Assembly (NCBI RefSeq): GCF_000314995.1
Contig: NZ_BAEO01000007.1
Coordinates: forward strand, 1 to 64,000
Source of the DNA: Paraglaciecola arctica BSs20135
GTDB taxonomy: Bacteria; Pseudomonadota; Gammaproteobacteria; Enterobacterales; Alteromonadaceae
Reading direction: 5' to 3'
Length of the DNA stretch: 64,000 nucleotides
Part shown: positions 55,061 through 64,000 of the stretch, piece after piece
How the letters are laid out: each line of letters starts with the position of its first letter
Position numbering within the stretch: position 1 is the stretch's first letter
The notes under the pieces: generated by a model
Databases searched by the model: none
The model's input: only the letters and a program-made list of their open reading frames with translations
Told to the model about the DNA's origin: nothing
Translations under genes and position numbers: made by a program

Positions 55061-56233
55061 TTATTTGACACGTTCGTTGGTCAATAATGCAGCCATGCCT
55101 GTGTTGAAAGCTTGCATCCATCTAGTTGAAAACTGCCCTTTAGAAATATGGTTGATTTCGATGACTGCTTTTTTCTTAGGTCGTTTCAGGTGTGTGTTAT
55201 ATGCCCGTGCGTGGGTGATAGCGTCAAACGTGTCAAGTATGGCCAACAATTTTGCTCCTTCACAAATATCGTTTTCCTTGATCCCTAGCGGGTAGCCGCT
55301 GCCATCAATGCGTTCATGATGTTGCATAACAATTTTACGGGCTTCGTCCCATTGACTAAGGTGCTCTAACAAACGCGCACTTTTATATACATGGGAACGT
55401 AGTAAGTTAAATTCGACCTCTTCGAGTTTTTCCTTCTTGTGTAACACTGCAATTGGCATAAATGCCATGCCAAAATCATGCATATAGCAGGCTACGGAAA
55501 GCTGCACTTCATTGATTGGCGAACCGGCAATTTTATTGATATAACCGGCTAGTTTTGCGATTCTGTCGCCTCTTCCATCCCAATACATAGAGCGTTTTTC
55601 TATGGGTTTCATCAATTCTCTGAAAAATACTAGGTCTTCACGTTCTATGTTACTAATTGACTTAGGTATACCTGTTGTCGCCATACTAATGGGGGCTTCA
55701 GATGGAGAATTTTCAATTTCTTGTTGGAACTCTTGGCTTAATTCAATACTGGGATCAAGTAACAATATTGCTTTGGCTAACAACTGTTCATGATGCACGC
55801 CGTTTTCTGGTGTTATACGAACAATGGCCGCAACAAGCTGTTTAAACAGTTCATCATCGTATTCGGCTTGCCCAGTTTGAATGCAGTTTTGCACGAATAC
55901 TTTAATTTTATCCATGATCAGCAGCACTAAGTCACTCATATTAGAGGTGTACTTAATTTGCCCTTTGCGTAAGTAATCAAGCAAGTCTTCACTATGCTGC
56001 AAAAGAGGGATAAGAGGCGAAAAGTTAACTAGGCCTAAGTCGCCTTTGATGGTGTGGATTGAGCGAAATAATGAACGTTGTAATTCGTTATCTTCAGGTT
56101 TTAACTCCAATTCAATTAAGGTTTGTTCACTGGCTTCATAAAGTTCGTTAATTTCTTCCAGTAAGTCGATGAGAATATCTTCATCGAGTTCTTCATGTTT
56201 AAACATTTGCATAGAATGAATATCCTTAATCAT
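55061..56233 (-). CDS. Hpt/HD-GYP fusion protein
   Basis: 390 residues combining two signalling modules. Residues about 15-125 are a histidine phosphotransfer domain with the phospho-acceptor histidine in SIHTIKGDLGLV. Residues about 200-385 are an HD-GYP c-di-GMP phosphodiesterase: the HD in CYMHDFGMAFMP, HHERIDGSGYP with the GYP signature, and LLAILDTFDAITHARAY. No receiver domain. It could take phosphate from a hybrid kinase (for example the one at 37823) and alter c-di-GMP breakdown, but that link is inference. Start at 56233 or the nearby Met at 56212. Convergent with ntrC. Confidence 0.88.
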   Translation of the reverse strand: MIKDIHSMQMFKHEELDEDILIDLLEEINELYEASEQTLIELELKPEDNELQRSLFRSIHTIKGDLGLVNFSPLIPLLQHSEDLLDYLRKGQIKYTSNMSDLVLLIMDKIKVFVQNCIQTGQAEYDDELFKQLVAAIVRITPENGVHHEQLLAKAILLLDPSIELSQEFQQEIENSPSEAPISMATTGIPKSISNIEREDLVFFRELMKPIEKRSMYWDGRGDRIAKLAGYINKIAGSPINEVQLSVACYMHDFGMAFMPIAVLHKKEKLEEVEFNLLRSHVYKSARLLEHLSQWDEARKIVMQHHERIDGSGYPLGIKENDICEGAKLLAILDTFDAITHARAYNTHLKRPKKKAVIEINHISKGQFSTRWMQAFNTGMAALLTNERVK

Positions 56234-56453
56234 TGAAATTTTTATTACTTTATTAAGTATCGGCTAATTAAGAATTTTATTCATTTATTTGTACGATATT
56301 AAAAAATCAATTAAATTTTTCGACTTTTAAATCAAATAGCATATACCCATACCACCTTATAATCCGACATTTTGAGTTGGCATGGGTATAAGTGTTTTAG
56401 CTAACTGCTAAAATGAGTATACTCAGCGCCCATTTCTTTGATGAGGGTATGCC

Positions 56454-57173
56454 TTGTTAGCGCTTTTTCGCATAGTAACGATATTCTTTTATTTTTTGCT
56501 GATAAACATAGTGTTGATCTTGATTTGTTTGCTGCGCCCTTTTCATCGGGATAATGTGCATGCTGCGGGTATCTTGTATAGTTCAATTTCGGTTTTGTTA
56601 GGGCTTAAACTTGAAGTCCGTGTACCTGATAGTGTCAAACAAGGCGGTCCTTACGTATTTATTGCAAATCATCAGAATAGTTATGACTTACTGACTATAT
56701 GTGCTGCTGCGTTAAAGGGTACGGTAACTGTTGGTAAAAAAAGTCTTATATGGCTCCCTGTGGTTGGACAAGTTTATTGGTTAACAGGTAACATTATGAT
56801 TGACCGTAAAAATTCAGGTCGCGCTCTTGATACTTTACAAGATACAGTGCAAAAAATTCAAAAGAAGCGACTCTCTGTATGGTTTTTCCCAGAAGGGACT
56901 CGTAGCAATGGCCGCGGATTGTTACCTTTTAAAACAGGCGCATTTCGAATTGCCAAAGCAACCAACGAACCTATAGTGATGGTGACTGCCAGCAGATTAC
57001 ACCAAAAAATCAAACTAAACAGATGGGATAACGGCACTTTATTGATTGCACTGTCGGAGGCTGAGTTTATGGATGAAAACAAATCTATTAAACAAAACGC
57101 AGCATATTTTCATCAAAAAATGCAACTACAAATAAAAGACTTAGACGCAGAATTAGACAACAAAGTCGGTTAA
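56454..57173 (+). CDS. plsC: 1-acyl-sn-glycerol-3-phosphate acyltransferase
   Basis: Makes phosphatidic acid from lysophosphatidate at the inner membrane. 239 residues: an N-terminal hydrophobic segment (IVTIFFYFLLINIVLILICL, in part), the acyltransferase motif I NHQNSYD (HX4D), motif II GNIMIDRKN, motif III FPEGTRSNGRG and PIVMVTAS. TTG at 56454 with GAGG seven bases upstream is the only sensible start before the membrane segment. Followed by rraB after 25 bases, thus likely co-transcribed. Confidence 0.93.
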   Translation: MLALFRIVTIFFYFLLINIVLILICLLRPFHRDNVHAAGILYSSISVLLGLKLEVRVPDSVKQGGPYVFIANHQNSYDLLTICAAALKGTVTVGKKSLIWLPVVGQVYWLTGNIMIDRKNSGRALDTLQDTVQKIQKKRLSVWFFPEGTRSNGRGLLPFKTGAFRIAKATNEPIVMVTASRLHQKIKLNRWDNGTLLIALSEAEFMDENKSIKQNAAYFHQKMQLQIKDLDAELDNKVG

Positions 57174-57198
57174 CTCCATTAAGCCAAAGGAACATTTT

Positions 57199-57561
57199 AT
57201 GAATTCACAAAACACATCTGAACTAGCCGAATGGTATGAGTTTAATCAAGAAACAATCGAAGCATTGATCGAAGATGGCAGCGATGCCAGTAAAGCACAT
57301 ACCATTGAATATCACTTTGCTAGTGCTGACTTTGACATATTAGAAAAAGCCGCTGTTGATGCCTTTAAAGCAGGTTTCGAAGTCGGTGATGCCGAAGAAT
57401 TAGAGTTGGAAGATGGCGAAGAAGTGTTTTGTTTTGATGCCGTGGTTGAGCGTATGTTGGATACCAGTTTGATCAATCAAGATACTGATAAACTTTTTGC
57501 GATTGCCACTAAACATAAGGTGGACTTTGATGGCTGGGGCACTTTTTTTATAGAAAAATAA
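57199..57561 (+). CDS. rraB: Ribonuclease E inhibitor RraB
   Basis: Binds RNase E and modulates RNA degradosome activity. 120 residues, with the conserved ETIEALIEDGSDASK, HTIEYHFASADFDILEKAA, GFEVGDAEELELEDGEE and VDFDGWGTFF segments that match E. coli RraB throughout. ATG at 57199 with AAGGA nine bases before. Follows plsC by 25 bases. A hairpin follows. Confidence 0.95.
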   Translation: MNSQNTSELAEWYEFNQETIEALIEDGSDASKAHTIEYHFASADFDILEKAAVDAFKAGFEVGDAEELELEDGEEVFCFDAVVERMLDTSLINQDTDKLFAIATKHKVDFDGWGTFFIEK

Positions 57562-57585
57562 TCATAACTTATCCGCTTTAAAAAT

Positions 57586-57615
57586 AAACCTATGACACAA
57601 AACTGTCATAGGTTT
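57586..57615. terminator. Hairpin after rraB
   Basis: Perfect 12-bp stem AAACCTATGACA (57586-57597) with TGTCATAGGTTT (57604-57615), six-base loop. The following bases are A-rich on the plus strand, so the T-run is only on the minus side. A transcript-end or mRNA-stabilising hairpin is possible. Confidence 0.55.
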
Positions 57616-57728
57616 GCCAAAAAAATGCAGTAAAAGCATCATCTAAGCGTCAAAAAAAGTACATCTCACATTCACATTGCTCATGCACATTGTCGTTCAC
57701 AATAAAAATCTATTGAGACGACATAAAA

Positions 57729-60071
57729 ATGAGTGGCAGCACATTATCAAAATTGGCCTTATCCATATCTTTTGCACTAAGTGCATACGCTGTTATGACT
57801 CCTGCCTTTGGAGCAGAAGAGCCTGACGAAAATATGGAGTCAATCACGGTAGTTGGTAAAAGTGTATCTTACGCTAATAACCAAACGACTGACGAAATGG
57901 CAAAACAGCAGAGTAATTTAACCAGTGTTTTGGCAATTATAGATAACCTACCTGGTGTTTTAATTAATGAAGGGGATACTTTCGGTTCTGATGATTGGTC
58001 GACAACTGTGTCTATTCGTGGTTTCCAGTTAAGCCTAGATGAACAACAAATTGGTATCACAATTGATGGTATTGCTAATGGTAACTCTAACTATGGTGGT
58101 GGTGCTAAAGCTAACCGTTATATCGATACTGAAAACCTAGCAGCCGTTGAAGTATCACAAGGTACCGGCGACATTGCGTCTCGTTCAAATGAAGCCTTAG
58201 GTGGCACCCTTAATTTCACCACTATTGCACCTAATGATACTGCACAAACCACTTTAAGTTGGTCTCAAGGTAACTTCGACGCACAAAAATTCTTTGTTCG
58301 TTACGATACTGGCGAAATCGCTAAAGATACCTTTGCCTGGCTTAGTGTTTCTAATAGTCGTAATAGTGATTGGATCACAGGTACAGCCGAAAATGCCCGT
58401 GACCATATAGCAGCTAAAGTGGTGAGCTTATTAGGAGAGGTTGAAGTAACTGCTTATGCATCTTGGGATGATACTCATGAAGATAATTATCAACGGGTAA
58501 GTTTAGCTGGTTTTAATCAAAATCCCGAATCAGATGGCCTAATAGCTGAGTGGACTGGTATTCCTTATGTTGATCAAGTTTATCGTCAAGCTTGGTCTAC
58601 TTTACGTGAAAACTTATTTGGTTATGTGTCGGCTGAATACAAAGGCGACAACATTGAATTAAATGCCAATGTCTATTACCACCAAAATGAAGGTCGTGGT
58701 GATTGGGTGCCGCAATACATAGTGGACGTCAAAGCTGATGGCGATAATGCACCTCATTCTGAATTGATTTCTGGGCAAACCGTAAATGGTGGTTCTGCCT
58801 TAGGTCAACTTTTCTTTGTAGATAAAGCGGGAAATGCCCTTAGTCCGGATGCTAATTGTGAAAGTTCAATCACTTTCCCTTATGGTGGTGCAGGTGCCGT
58901 ATATGATCCTGCATGTTATACTGCTGGTGCAGTGCCAGTAGGTTCATATCGTCATACTCATTACAAAAAAGAGCGTCTTGGCTTTAATGCTGACTTTACT
59001 TGGTTTAGTAAAATTGGCGATATGGATAACAGCTTACGAGGAGGCATTTGGTACGAAGATTATAGTCGTGATGAGTCTCGTGATTGGCATAAAATCATTG
59101 ACTCACGTACTAGTGCAGAATTCGATCATACTCCATATTGGTTAGAGTACGAGCGCACATTCCCTGTAGAAACCACAATGTTTTACCTAGAAAATGAACT
59201 TGATATGGACTTTGCTACTGTTCGTCTAGGTGTCAAAAAGTTCTTAGTGGATTTAGAGCGCGTAGATAATTTTGACGCAACTAATGGCGCAGCTATTTCA
59301 TCTGACTCTGATGTATTAATCAGTGCCGGTGTTGTAGTGCCAATGCCTATTGACGGCTTAGAGTTATTTGCGGGTTATGCAGAAAACTTTGCAGCCATTA
59401 AAGATACTGTGCTTGAGCGTGACGCATCTACATTAGATTTAGTCACACCAGAATCGGCAGAAAATCTAGACTTAGGTTTGCGTTATGTATCCCAAGATAT
59501 TAATGCAAGTTTGACCTATTACAGTATTAAGTTTGATGATCGTTTAACTTTTATCGCGCCAGATTCGCCAGATGGAATTGATTACTTAATTGGTACTAAC
59601 GGCAGCTACGTAAATGTGGGTGGTGTCGAATCAAGTGGTATCGAGGCGTCTGTATCTGTGAATCTGACAGATACAATTTCTATTTATGGTGCTTATACTA
59701 ATAACAATTCTGAATATACAGAAGGTTCTATAGGTTACCCCGCCGGTAACACTGTATTCGGTTCAGTTGAAAACATGTTCGTTGTATCTCTCGATTGGGA
59801 AAAAGATAACCGTTTTGCGGGTTTATCTAGTAAATGGGTAGATGACCGTTTTATCGATGCTGCCAACACAGCTGTCGCTGACGCTTACTTAGTAACAGAT
59901 TTGTATGCTGGTGTAACCATTCCATCTTTAGCTAACGGCCTAGGCGATCTAGAACTTCGTTTTACGGTAAACAACTTGTTTGACGAAAGTTATTTAGGCG
60001 GTATTGCCGGACAATCAGCTTGGATTGGGGCACCTCGCACTGCAGCATTTAACGCTACATTGAAATTTTAA
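57729..60071 (+). CDS. TonB-dependent outer membrane receptor
   Basis: 780 residues. Signal peptide ending near PAFGAEE, TonB-box-like ENMESITVVGKS, plug domain with VSIRGFQLSLDEQQIGIT and AAVEVSQGTGDIASRSNEALG, then a barrel ending NATLKF with a terminal phenylalanine. The plug looks unlike the receptor at 5679. It is followed, after a strong terminator, by a secreted phosphodiesterase-type phosphatase, an esterase and an AraC regulator, so import of an organic or phosphorylated nutrient is a fair guess. ATG at 57729 with GAGACGA upstream. Ligand unknown. Confidence 0.93.
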   Translation: MSGSTLSKLALSISFALSAYAVMTPAFGAEEPDENMESITVVGKSVSYANNQTTDEMAKQQSNLTSVLAIIDNLPGVLINEGDTFGSDDWSTTVSIRGFQLSLDEQQIGITIDGIANGNSNYGGGAKANRYIDTENLAAVEVSQGTGDIASRSNEALGGTLNFTTIAPNDTAQTTLSWSQGNFDAQKFFVRYDTGEIAKDTFAWLSVSNSRNSDWITGTAENARDHIAAKVVSLLGEVEVTAYASWDDTHEDNYQRVSLAGFNQNPESDGLIAEWTGIPYVDQVYRQAWSTLRENLFGYVSAEYKGDNIELNANVYYHQNEGRGDWVPQYIVDVKADGDNAPHSELISGQTVNGGSALGQLFFVDKAGNALSPDANCESSITFPYGGAGAVYDPACYTAGAVPVGSYRHTHYKKERLGFNADFTWFSKIGDMDNSLRGGIWYEDYSRDESRDWHKIIDSRTSAEFDHTPYWLEYERTFPVETTMFYLENELDMDFATVRLGVKKFLVDLERVDNFDATNGAAISSDSDVLISAGVVVPMPIDGLELFAGYAENFAAIKDTVLERDASTLDLVTPESAENLDLGLRYVSQDINASLTYYSIKFDDRLTFIAPDSPDGIDYLIGTNGSYVNVGGVESSGIEASVSVNLTDTISIYGAYTNNNSEYTEGSIGYPAGNTVFGSVENMFVVSLDWEKDNRFAGLSSKWVDDRFIDAANTAVADAYLVTDLYAGVTIPSLANGLGDLELRFTVNNLFDESYLGGIAGQSAWIGAPRTAAFNATLKF

Positions 60072-60109
60072 TGCGCGCTAGACACTAGTTTTCCCTGTGT
60101 GTCACTTTT

Positions 60110-60140
60110 GGGACGGACTTTATGTTCGTCCCTTTTTTTT
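60110..60140 (+). terminator. Rho-independent terminator after the TonB receptor
   Basis: Stem GGGACGGAC (60110-60118) with GTTCGTCCC (60124-60132), one G-T pair, five-base loop, followed by eight T. Confidence 0.9.
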
Positions 60141-60161
60141 ATTTAATCAGGATGCGTAAAG

Positions 60162-61295
60162 ATGAAACAGTTCTATTTTTGTTTTTTGTTATGTTTGGGA
60201 TGTTTTAGCGGGCATTTAAAAGCGGCAGATAATTTATTGTTGGTCAGTATTGATGGGCTGCGTTGGCAAGAGGTATTTCGAGGTTATCAGGACGACGTTC
60301 TTAATTTGGATAACTTTAAAACGCAGAAGGTCGCCTTGGAGAAACAATTTTCTGGAAAAAACATCCAAGAAAAACGTCAGAAACTCATGCCTTTTTTATG
60401 GCAAGTAGTCTCTAAACAGGGCCTCTTAATTGGCAATAGAGATAAAAGTTCCTTGATGCATCTCGCTAATGATCTGTGGTTTTCGTACCCCGGTTATAAC
60501 GAATTATTAAGCGGCAAGGCTGATCCAAGTATTGATTCTAACCATGCGAACGATAATCCAAACATAACCTTTTTGGAGTGGTTAAACTCTCAACAACGTT
60601 ATCAGCATCAGGTCGCAGCGTTTGCAAGTTGGGATGTTTTCCCCGCGATTATCAACCGCGCTCGCAGCCAAGTGATTATTAATGCTGGGTTTGAATCTGC
60701 CGATTGGTCCGACTTATCAGATAAAGCTAAGTGGTTAAATGAATTGCAAAAAAAAATCCCTAGCCCTTGGCATAATGTGCGTTTTGACGCTATTACTTCG
60801 GGATTCGCCGAAGAATACATTTTGGCGAATCAACCTAAAGTGATATATCTGGCGCTAGGTGAAACTGATGACTTTGCCCATCAAGGTAATTATCCCGAGT
60901 ATTTACGAGGTGCCAATCGAGCTGACCAATTTATTGCTCAGTTATGGACGTTATTACAATCAATAAAGCAATACCAAGGTAATACTAATCTGATTATTAC
61001 GGTTGATCACGGTCGTGGAAATTCAGCACAGTCATGGCAACACCATGCCAGTCCTAAGGCTGTTAAAGGCTATTTAAATGGATTAAATGAATATAAGGAC
61101 GGCATACCAGGCGCCGACCAGGTTTGGTTAGCAGCCATGGGGCCAAATGTTATAAGTTTAGGAGAAATGCAAAACACAGCGGATTTTTCCTTGGATCAAG
61201 TCGCTGCTACAGCTATAGATTTGCTTGATCTTGAATATAAAGATTTTGCTACTGATATTGGGTTGCCTTTGCCTATTGTAATAAAAGCTAAATAA
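60162..61295 (+). CDS. Alkaline-phosphatase-superfamily phosphodiesterase/phosphatase, exported
   Basis: 377 residues with a signal peptide (FYFCFLLCLGCFSGHLKAAD) and the metal-binding core of the alkaline phosphatase superfamily: VSIDGLRWQEVF (first metal aspartate), a nucleophile region SYPGYNELLSG (probably serine or threonine nearby), LGETDDFAHQGN (metal aspartate/histidine) and TVDHGRGNSAQSWQHH. Resembles type I phosphodiesterase/nucleotide pyrophosphatase proteins. Periplasmic hydrolysis of phosphate esters, partner to the TonB receptor upstream (inference). ATG at 60162; it follows the receptor's terminator by 22 bases. Confidence 0.85.
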   Translation: MKQFYFCFLLCLGCFSGHLKAADNLLLVSIDGLRWQEVFRGYQDDVLNLDNFKTQKVALEKQFSGKNIQEKRQKLMPFLWQVVSKQGLLIGNRDKSSLMHLANDLWFSYPGYNELLSGKADPSIDSNHANDNPNITFLEWLNSQQRYQHQVAAFASWDVFPAIINRARSQVIINAGFESADWSDLSDKAKWLNELQKKIPSPWHNVRFDAITSGFAEEYILANQPKVIYLALGETDDFAHQGNYPEYLRGANRADQFIAQLWTLLQSIKQYQGNTNLIITVDHGRGNSAQSWQHHASPKAVKGYLNGLNEYKDGIPGADQVWLAAMGPNVISLGEMQNTADFSLDQVAATAIDLLDLEYKDFATDIGLPLPIVIKAK

Positions 61296-61579
61296 TCATG
61301 AAATACCAATCTCTTTGTTGTTGTTTTGCGTTTTGATCTTTAGGAACAGCGGCTTTCGCAGAGTCTGTGGGATATTCACTGCTGAGAGTTTCCCGTTTAA
61401 CCCGAAAATGGCTCAAGCGTTATATGAAATGAGAGTGTTATGAAGTCGACAAGACCGCTATTAACCGTGAGTATTAAATATATGTCTGGTACTACAGTTA
61501 TGTAGCAAATAATTGAGTGGTAAGATCTAACTGACAAACCCTAGTCAGCAAAGGTAGACTTCAAAGTCACTATCGTTGT
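61296..61579 (+). other. Possible decayed gene between phosphatase and esterase
   Basis: After the phosphatase stop the sequence begins with a signal-peptide-like frame (MKYQSLCCCFAF, stop, SLGTAAFAES). Short frames such as NPKMAQALYEM and EVDKTAINREY follow in different phases, broken by stops. It could be the remnant of a small exported protein gene. No homolog can be named; ordinary intergenic sequence is also possible. Confidence 0.3.
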
Positions 61580-61591
61580 TTGGAATCGCCC

Positions 61592-62680
61592 ATGAGGATT
61601 TTTTTGTTTGGTTTTGTTTTTTTGTTATTGAATACGTTCACCGCTCAAGCTAATAACAATTTTGCAGAAATGACTATTGCTGGTTCACAGATACGGCTTT
61701 TGCAATCTGAAATCGTTAATCAAGAATACCAATTATTAATTAAGTTGCCTGATGGTTATGGGCAGTCAGATAAAACTTACCCTGTTATTTATTTTCTCGA
61801 TGCCCAGTGGGATTTTCCTTTGATGATCTCAACTTACGGACAATCTTATTATGATGGTTTTATTCCAGAAGCTATTTTAGTGGGTATCCAATGGGGTGGT
61901 GAAAACCCTGACCCTAATGTATTGCGAGAACGTGACTTCACCCCAAGCCCAATGGTTGAAGTCAGTAATTCTGGTGGCGCGGCTAATTTTTTGCAATTCA
62001 TCAAACAAGAGCTGCTCCCCTTTGTAGGCCGTGAATACCGCACCAATAACAATAGAGTTTTAATGGGCAGCTCATATGGTGGCTTATTTACCTTATATGC
62101 ACTATTTAATGAACCTAATTTATTTAATGGTTACATTCCCACATCTTCAGCATCTGCTTGGGACAACAAGCTGCTTTTTACTTACGCTAAGGCTTTTACC
62201 GAAAAGAAACTGACTCGACCCATCAGACTTTATTCAGCCATAGGCGAGTTTGATGGTTTAATGCCAGCCTTTGATGACTTATCTGAATTTTTTGAAAAGC
62301 ATAATTTCAAAGACCTGTCTTTTAAGTTCGAACGGCTACCAGGTTTAGGTCACGCCAGTCTTAAAAGCGCTGGCAATACTTGGGGATTACATTATGTGTT
62401 TGCTAAACCCAAGTTGAATTTGAGCGAGCAACACCTGATGAAGTTTGTTGGGCAGTACCGAAGCAATACATCTAACTCCCTAGTCAATGTGTCGCTTGAA
62501 CATGGGCAACTAAACCTTCAAATTGCCACTAAAAAGCATCCACTTTTGGCTAGTGCAGAGCACAGCTTTTATCAACAAGGTGAATTGTTGGAGGCTACTT
62601 TTGACTCGGCTGTTAGGCCAAAAACATTGACAGTTAATCGTTTTATGAGTGTTGAGAATTTTTCGCGAATAGGGAAATAG
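61592..62680 (+). CDS. Alpha/beta hydrolase, esterase D-like, exported
   Basis: About 362 residues from ATG at 61592 (signal peptide RIFLFGFVFLLLNTFTAQA). Features of the putative esterase (COG2819) family: IKLPDGYGQSDKTYPVIYFL, oxyanion segment, nucleophile elbow GSSYGG, LYSAIGEFDGLMPAF with the acid and LGHASLK with the catalytic histidine. It has a C-terminal extra beta segment. Likely a periplasmic esterase of unknown substrate; ferri-siderophore esterases share this fold, so iron-related activity with the upstream receptor is one possibility. No ribosome-binding site is strong. Confidence 0.85.
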   Translation: MRIFLFGFVFLLLNTFTAQANNNFAEMTIAGSQIRLLQSEIVNQEYQLLIKLPDGYGQSDKTYPVIYFLDAQWDFPLMISTYGQSYYDGFIPEAILVGIQWGGENPDPNVLRERDFTPSPMVEVSNSGGAANFLQFIKQELLPFVGREYRTNNNRVLMGSSYGGLFTLYALFNEPNLFNGYIPTSSASAWDNKLLFTYAKAFTEKKLTRPIRLYSAIGEFDGLMPAFDDLSEFFEKHNFKDLSFKFERLPGLGHASLKSAGNTWGLHYVFAKPKLNLSEQHLMKFVGQYRSNTSNSLVNVSLEHGQLNLQIATKKHPLLASAEHSFYQQGELLEATFDSAVRPKTLTVNRFMSVENFSRIGK

Positions 62681-62752
62681 CCGGCAGAGCTTAGGTTAGT
62701 ACATGGTTGCTATAACTATTGCACAAATCGTTGATGCTCAGGAATTTTTAAT

Positions 62753-63460
62753 ATGCAAAATAAGTTATCTATTCGTTCGTATAATCGTGATCGTAGAAGT
62801 CATTCTCATGACTTTTATCAGCTAGTGCTGCCTCTTAAAGGGGTTATTAATATCGACGTTGCAAAATTTAGTGGCAAAGTGGCACCCGGTGAATGTGTGT
62901 GGATCAATAAGCACCAGATGCATCACTTTACTGCCAATAGTGAGGCGCGTTTTGTGGTGGCTGATATGGAGTTTTTACCACCAAACCTAACGGACTCTGG
63001 TCAGCTAGTGTTTGCTATTAACCTGCCACTGATAAGTTACCTTGAATTTATAGAACAACAACTGGGGTATCAAATTAATCCTGTTATGGAGCGCGCTATG
63101 TTCCATACCTTTTTTTTGTTATTGGCAGAACAACAGATATTACCGCGTCTAGATAAACGTATTGGCGCGGTGTTGGTGTTTCTTGAGCACAGGCTAGCAG
63201 AAAATATTACTATCTCAGATTTAGCGCAAATAGCTTGCTTGAGTGAGACACAGTTTAAAAAAGTGTTTCGAGAGCAAATAGGGCAAACTGCCATACAATA
63301 TGTCACCCAAAAAAGAATGGAAAAAGCCAAGGCACTGTTACAACACACCGACTATTCAATACAAATGATTGCAGAACATGTGGGCTATACCGATATCTCT
63401 GCGTTTAGTCGACGTTTCTCCACTCATTTTGGCTTAACGCCTACTCAGTTTTGTCATTAA
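62753..63460 (+). CDS. AraC family transcriptional regulator
   Basis: 235 residues. The N-terminal half is a cupin-like sensor (SHSHDFYQLVLPLKGVI, GECVWINKHQMHHF). The C-terminal half holds two helix-turn-helix motifs (ITISDLAQIACLSETQFKKV and SIQMIAEHVGYTDISAFSRR) ending FGLTPTQFCH. ATG at 62753 with AGGAA upstream. Its position after the esterase suggests control of the TonB receptor-phosphatase-esterase group. Inducer unknown. Confidence 0.92.
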   Translation: MQNKLSIRSYNRDRRSHSHDFYQLVLPLKGVINIDVAKFSGKVAPGECVWINKHQMHHFTANSEARFVVADMEFLPPNLTDSGQLVFAINLPLISYLEFIEQQLGYQINPVMERAMFHTFFLLLAEQQILPRLDKRIGAVLVFLEHRLAENITISDLAQIACLSETQFKKVFREQIGQTAIQYVTQKRMEKAKALLQHTDYSIQMIAEHVGYTDISAFSRRFSTHFGLTPTQFCH

Positions 63461-63561
63461 CTTACGGCTTCTGAAACTATAAAAGCGTCCTATCTGCATA
63501 ATGTTTAAATATTTATAGTTTAGTATATTTAGCATCATTTTAAGTCGCTAGGTATTATTCA

Positions 63562-64000
63562 GTGTTAGATAAATTTAACCACCATAAAGGCATAATATTA
63601 ATTTTAATTGCTAGCCTGTTTTGGGGGACAACAGGTACTGTGGCTAGCTTTGCACCCGAAATCAGTCCATTAGCAATTGGTGCCTTTGCAATGGGGGTGG
63701 GTGGGGTATTTCTAGTATTAAACTCGCTTAAAGAGTTATCTTTAGATTGGCGGCTTTTGAGAGGCAGTGCCAAGGTGTTTGTTTTTGGTGGACTGTCTGT
63801 GGCCTTGTATCCCTTGGCTTTTTACACTTCTATGCGTTTGTCTGGTGTGGCTATTGGTACTGTTATTTCCCTTGCTAGTGCGCCTTTTTTTGCGGCACTC
63901 ATAGAGCGCCTGATCAGCAATAAGCTGGTTTCTTTAAAGTGGATGCTTAGTTTTGCAATTGGGATCTTAGGGATCGTGCTTCTAACTTTGGGCAAGGTTC
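63562..64000 (+). CDS. EamA/DMT family transporter, partial at window end
   Basis: GTG at 63562 opens a frame that runs off the window (146 codons visible). The protein reads MLDKFNHHKGIILILIASLF, then WGTTGTVASFAPE, and has five hydrophobic helices so far, with the pattern of the drug/metabolite transporter superfamily (LYPLAFYTSMRLSGVAIGTV, then ISLASAPFFAALIERL). Probably a full ten-helix exporter once completed. It is 101 bases after the AraC gene on the same strand. Substrate unknown. Confidence 0.85.
   Translation, partial: MLDKFNHHKGIILILIASLFWGTTGTVASFAPEISPLAIGAFAMGVGGVFLVLNSLKELSLDWRLLRGSAKVFVFGGLSVALYPLAFYTSMRLSGVAIGTVISLASAPFFAALIERLISNKLVSLKWMLSFAIGILGIVLLTLGKV

Noticed and set aside
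61296-61579. A definite pseudogene of a named family
   Set aside because: Fragments are too short and in different phases to assign; kept only as a low-confidence note.

Overview
The window looks like a chromosomal segment from a marine gammaproteobacterium of the Alteromonadales (Paraglaciecola/Glaciecola/Alteromonas type). This is inferred from gene content: large TonB-dependent receptors, a TPR-sulfotransferase, RraB, TypA, a glnA / DUF4124 / ntrB / ntrC cluster, DUF3012 and DUF2845 small exported proteins, and moderate-to-low GC. No rRNA, tRNA, CRISPR array, prophage or complete insertion sequence was seen.

Layout. 0-8.4 kb (minus strand): M16 zinc peptidase, DUF3185 protein, TPR-sulfotransferase and a TonB-dependent receptor. 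8.6-13.8 kb: BetT-like BCCT transporter, class V aminotransferase, and a benE-gntR operon with GntR-type operators at its start. 14-18.5 kb: a hairpin repeat element, three hydrolase or peptidase genes and a VOC protein. 18.6-23.6 kb: a minus-strand catabolic block (acyl-CoA dehydrogenase, two SDRs, histidine phosphatase) divergent from a LysR regulator. 23.7-30.8 kb: two related 7TM/GGDEF cyclases, a glycosyltransferase and several small DUF proteins. 31-34 kb: glnK-amtB, a membrane-anchored LuxR protein and an lspA. 34-37.8 kb: a HopJ-family protein, a repeat copy, and a tandem pair of unknown membrane paralogs. 37.8-42.6 kb: a large hybrid histidine kinase, then a CHASE4-GGDEF gene broken by an IS200/IS605 remnant. 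42.7-49.8 kb: two near-identical typA genes in direct orientation, each with its own terminator and similar upstream DNA, flanking a three-gene operon (METTL7-like methyltransferase, class IV aminotransferase, sulfotransferase-like protein). 50-55 kb: glnA with a sigma-54 promoter and NtrC site, then DUF4124, ntrB and ntrC. 55-57.6 kb: Hpt/HD-GYP protein, plsC, rraB. 57.7-64 kb: TonB receptor, phosphodiesterase-type phosphatase, esterase, AraC regulator and the start of an EamA transporter.

How the genes fit together. Nitrogen sensing is well represented: PII and AmtB at 31-32.6 kb, glutamine synthetase and NtrBC at 50-55 kb. Cyclic-di-GMP turnover is represented by two intact cyclases, one HD-GYP protein and one dead GGDEF gene. 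Two intergenic repeat families are present: a CACAGAGG-rich inverted-repeat family (four copies) and a hairpin element of about 115-140 bp (two copies plus a fragment). The most unusual feature is the typA duplication around an operon of unknown pathway. Next are the tandem unknown membrane proteins at 35.3-37.3 kb, and two genes whose best ribosome-binding site precedes an in-frame ATC rather than a usual start codon.
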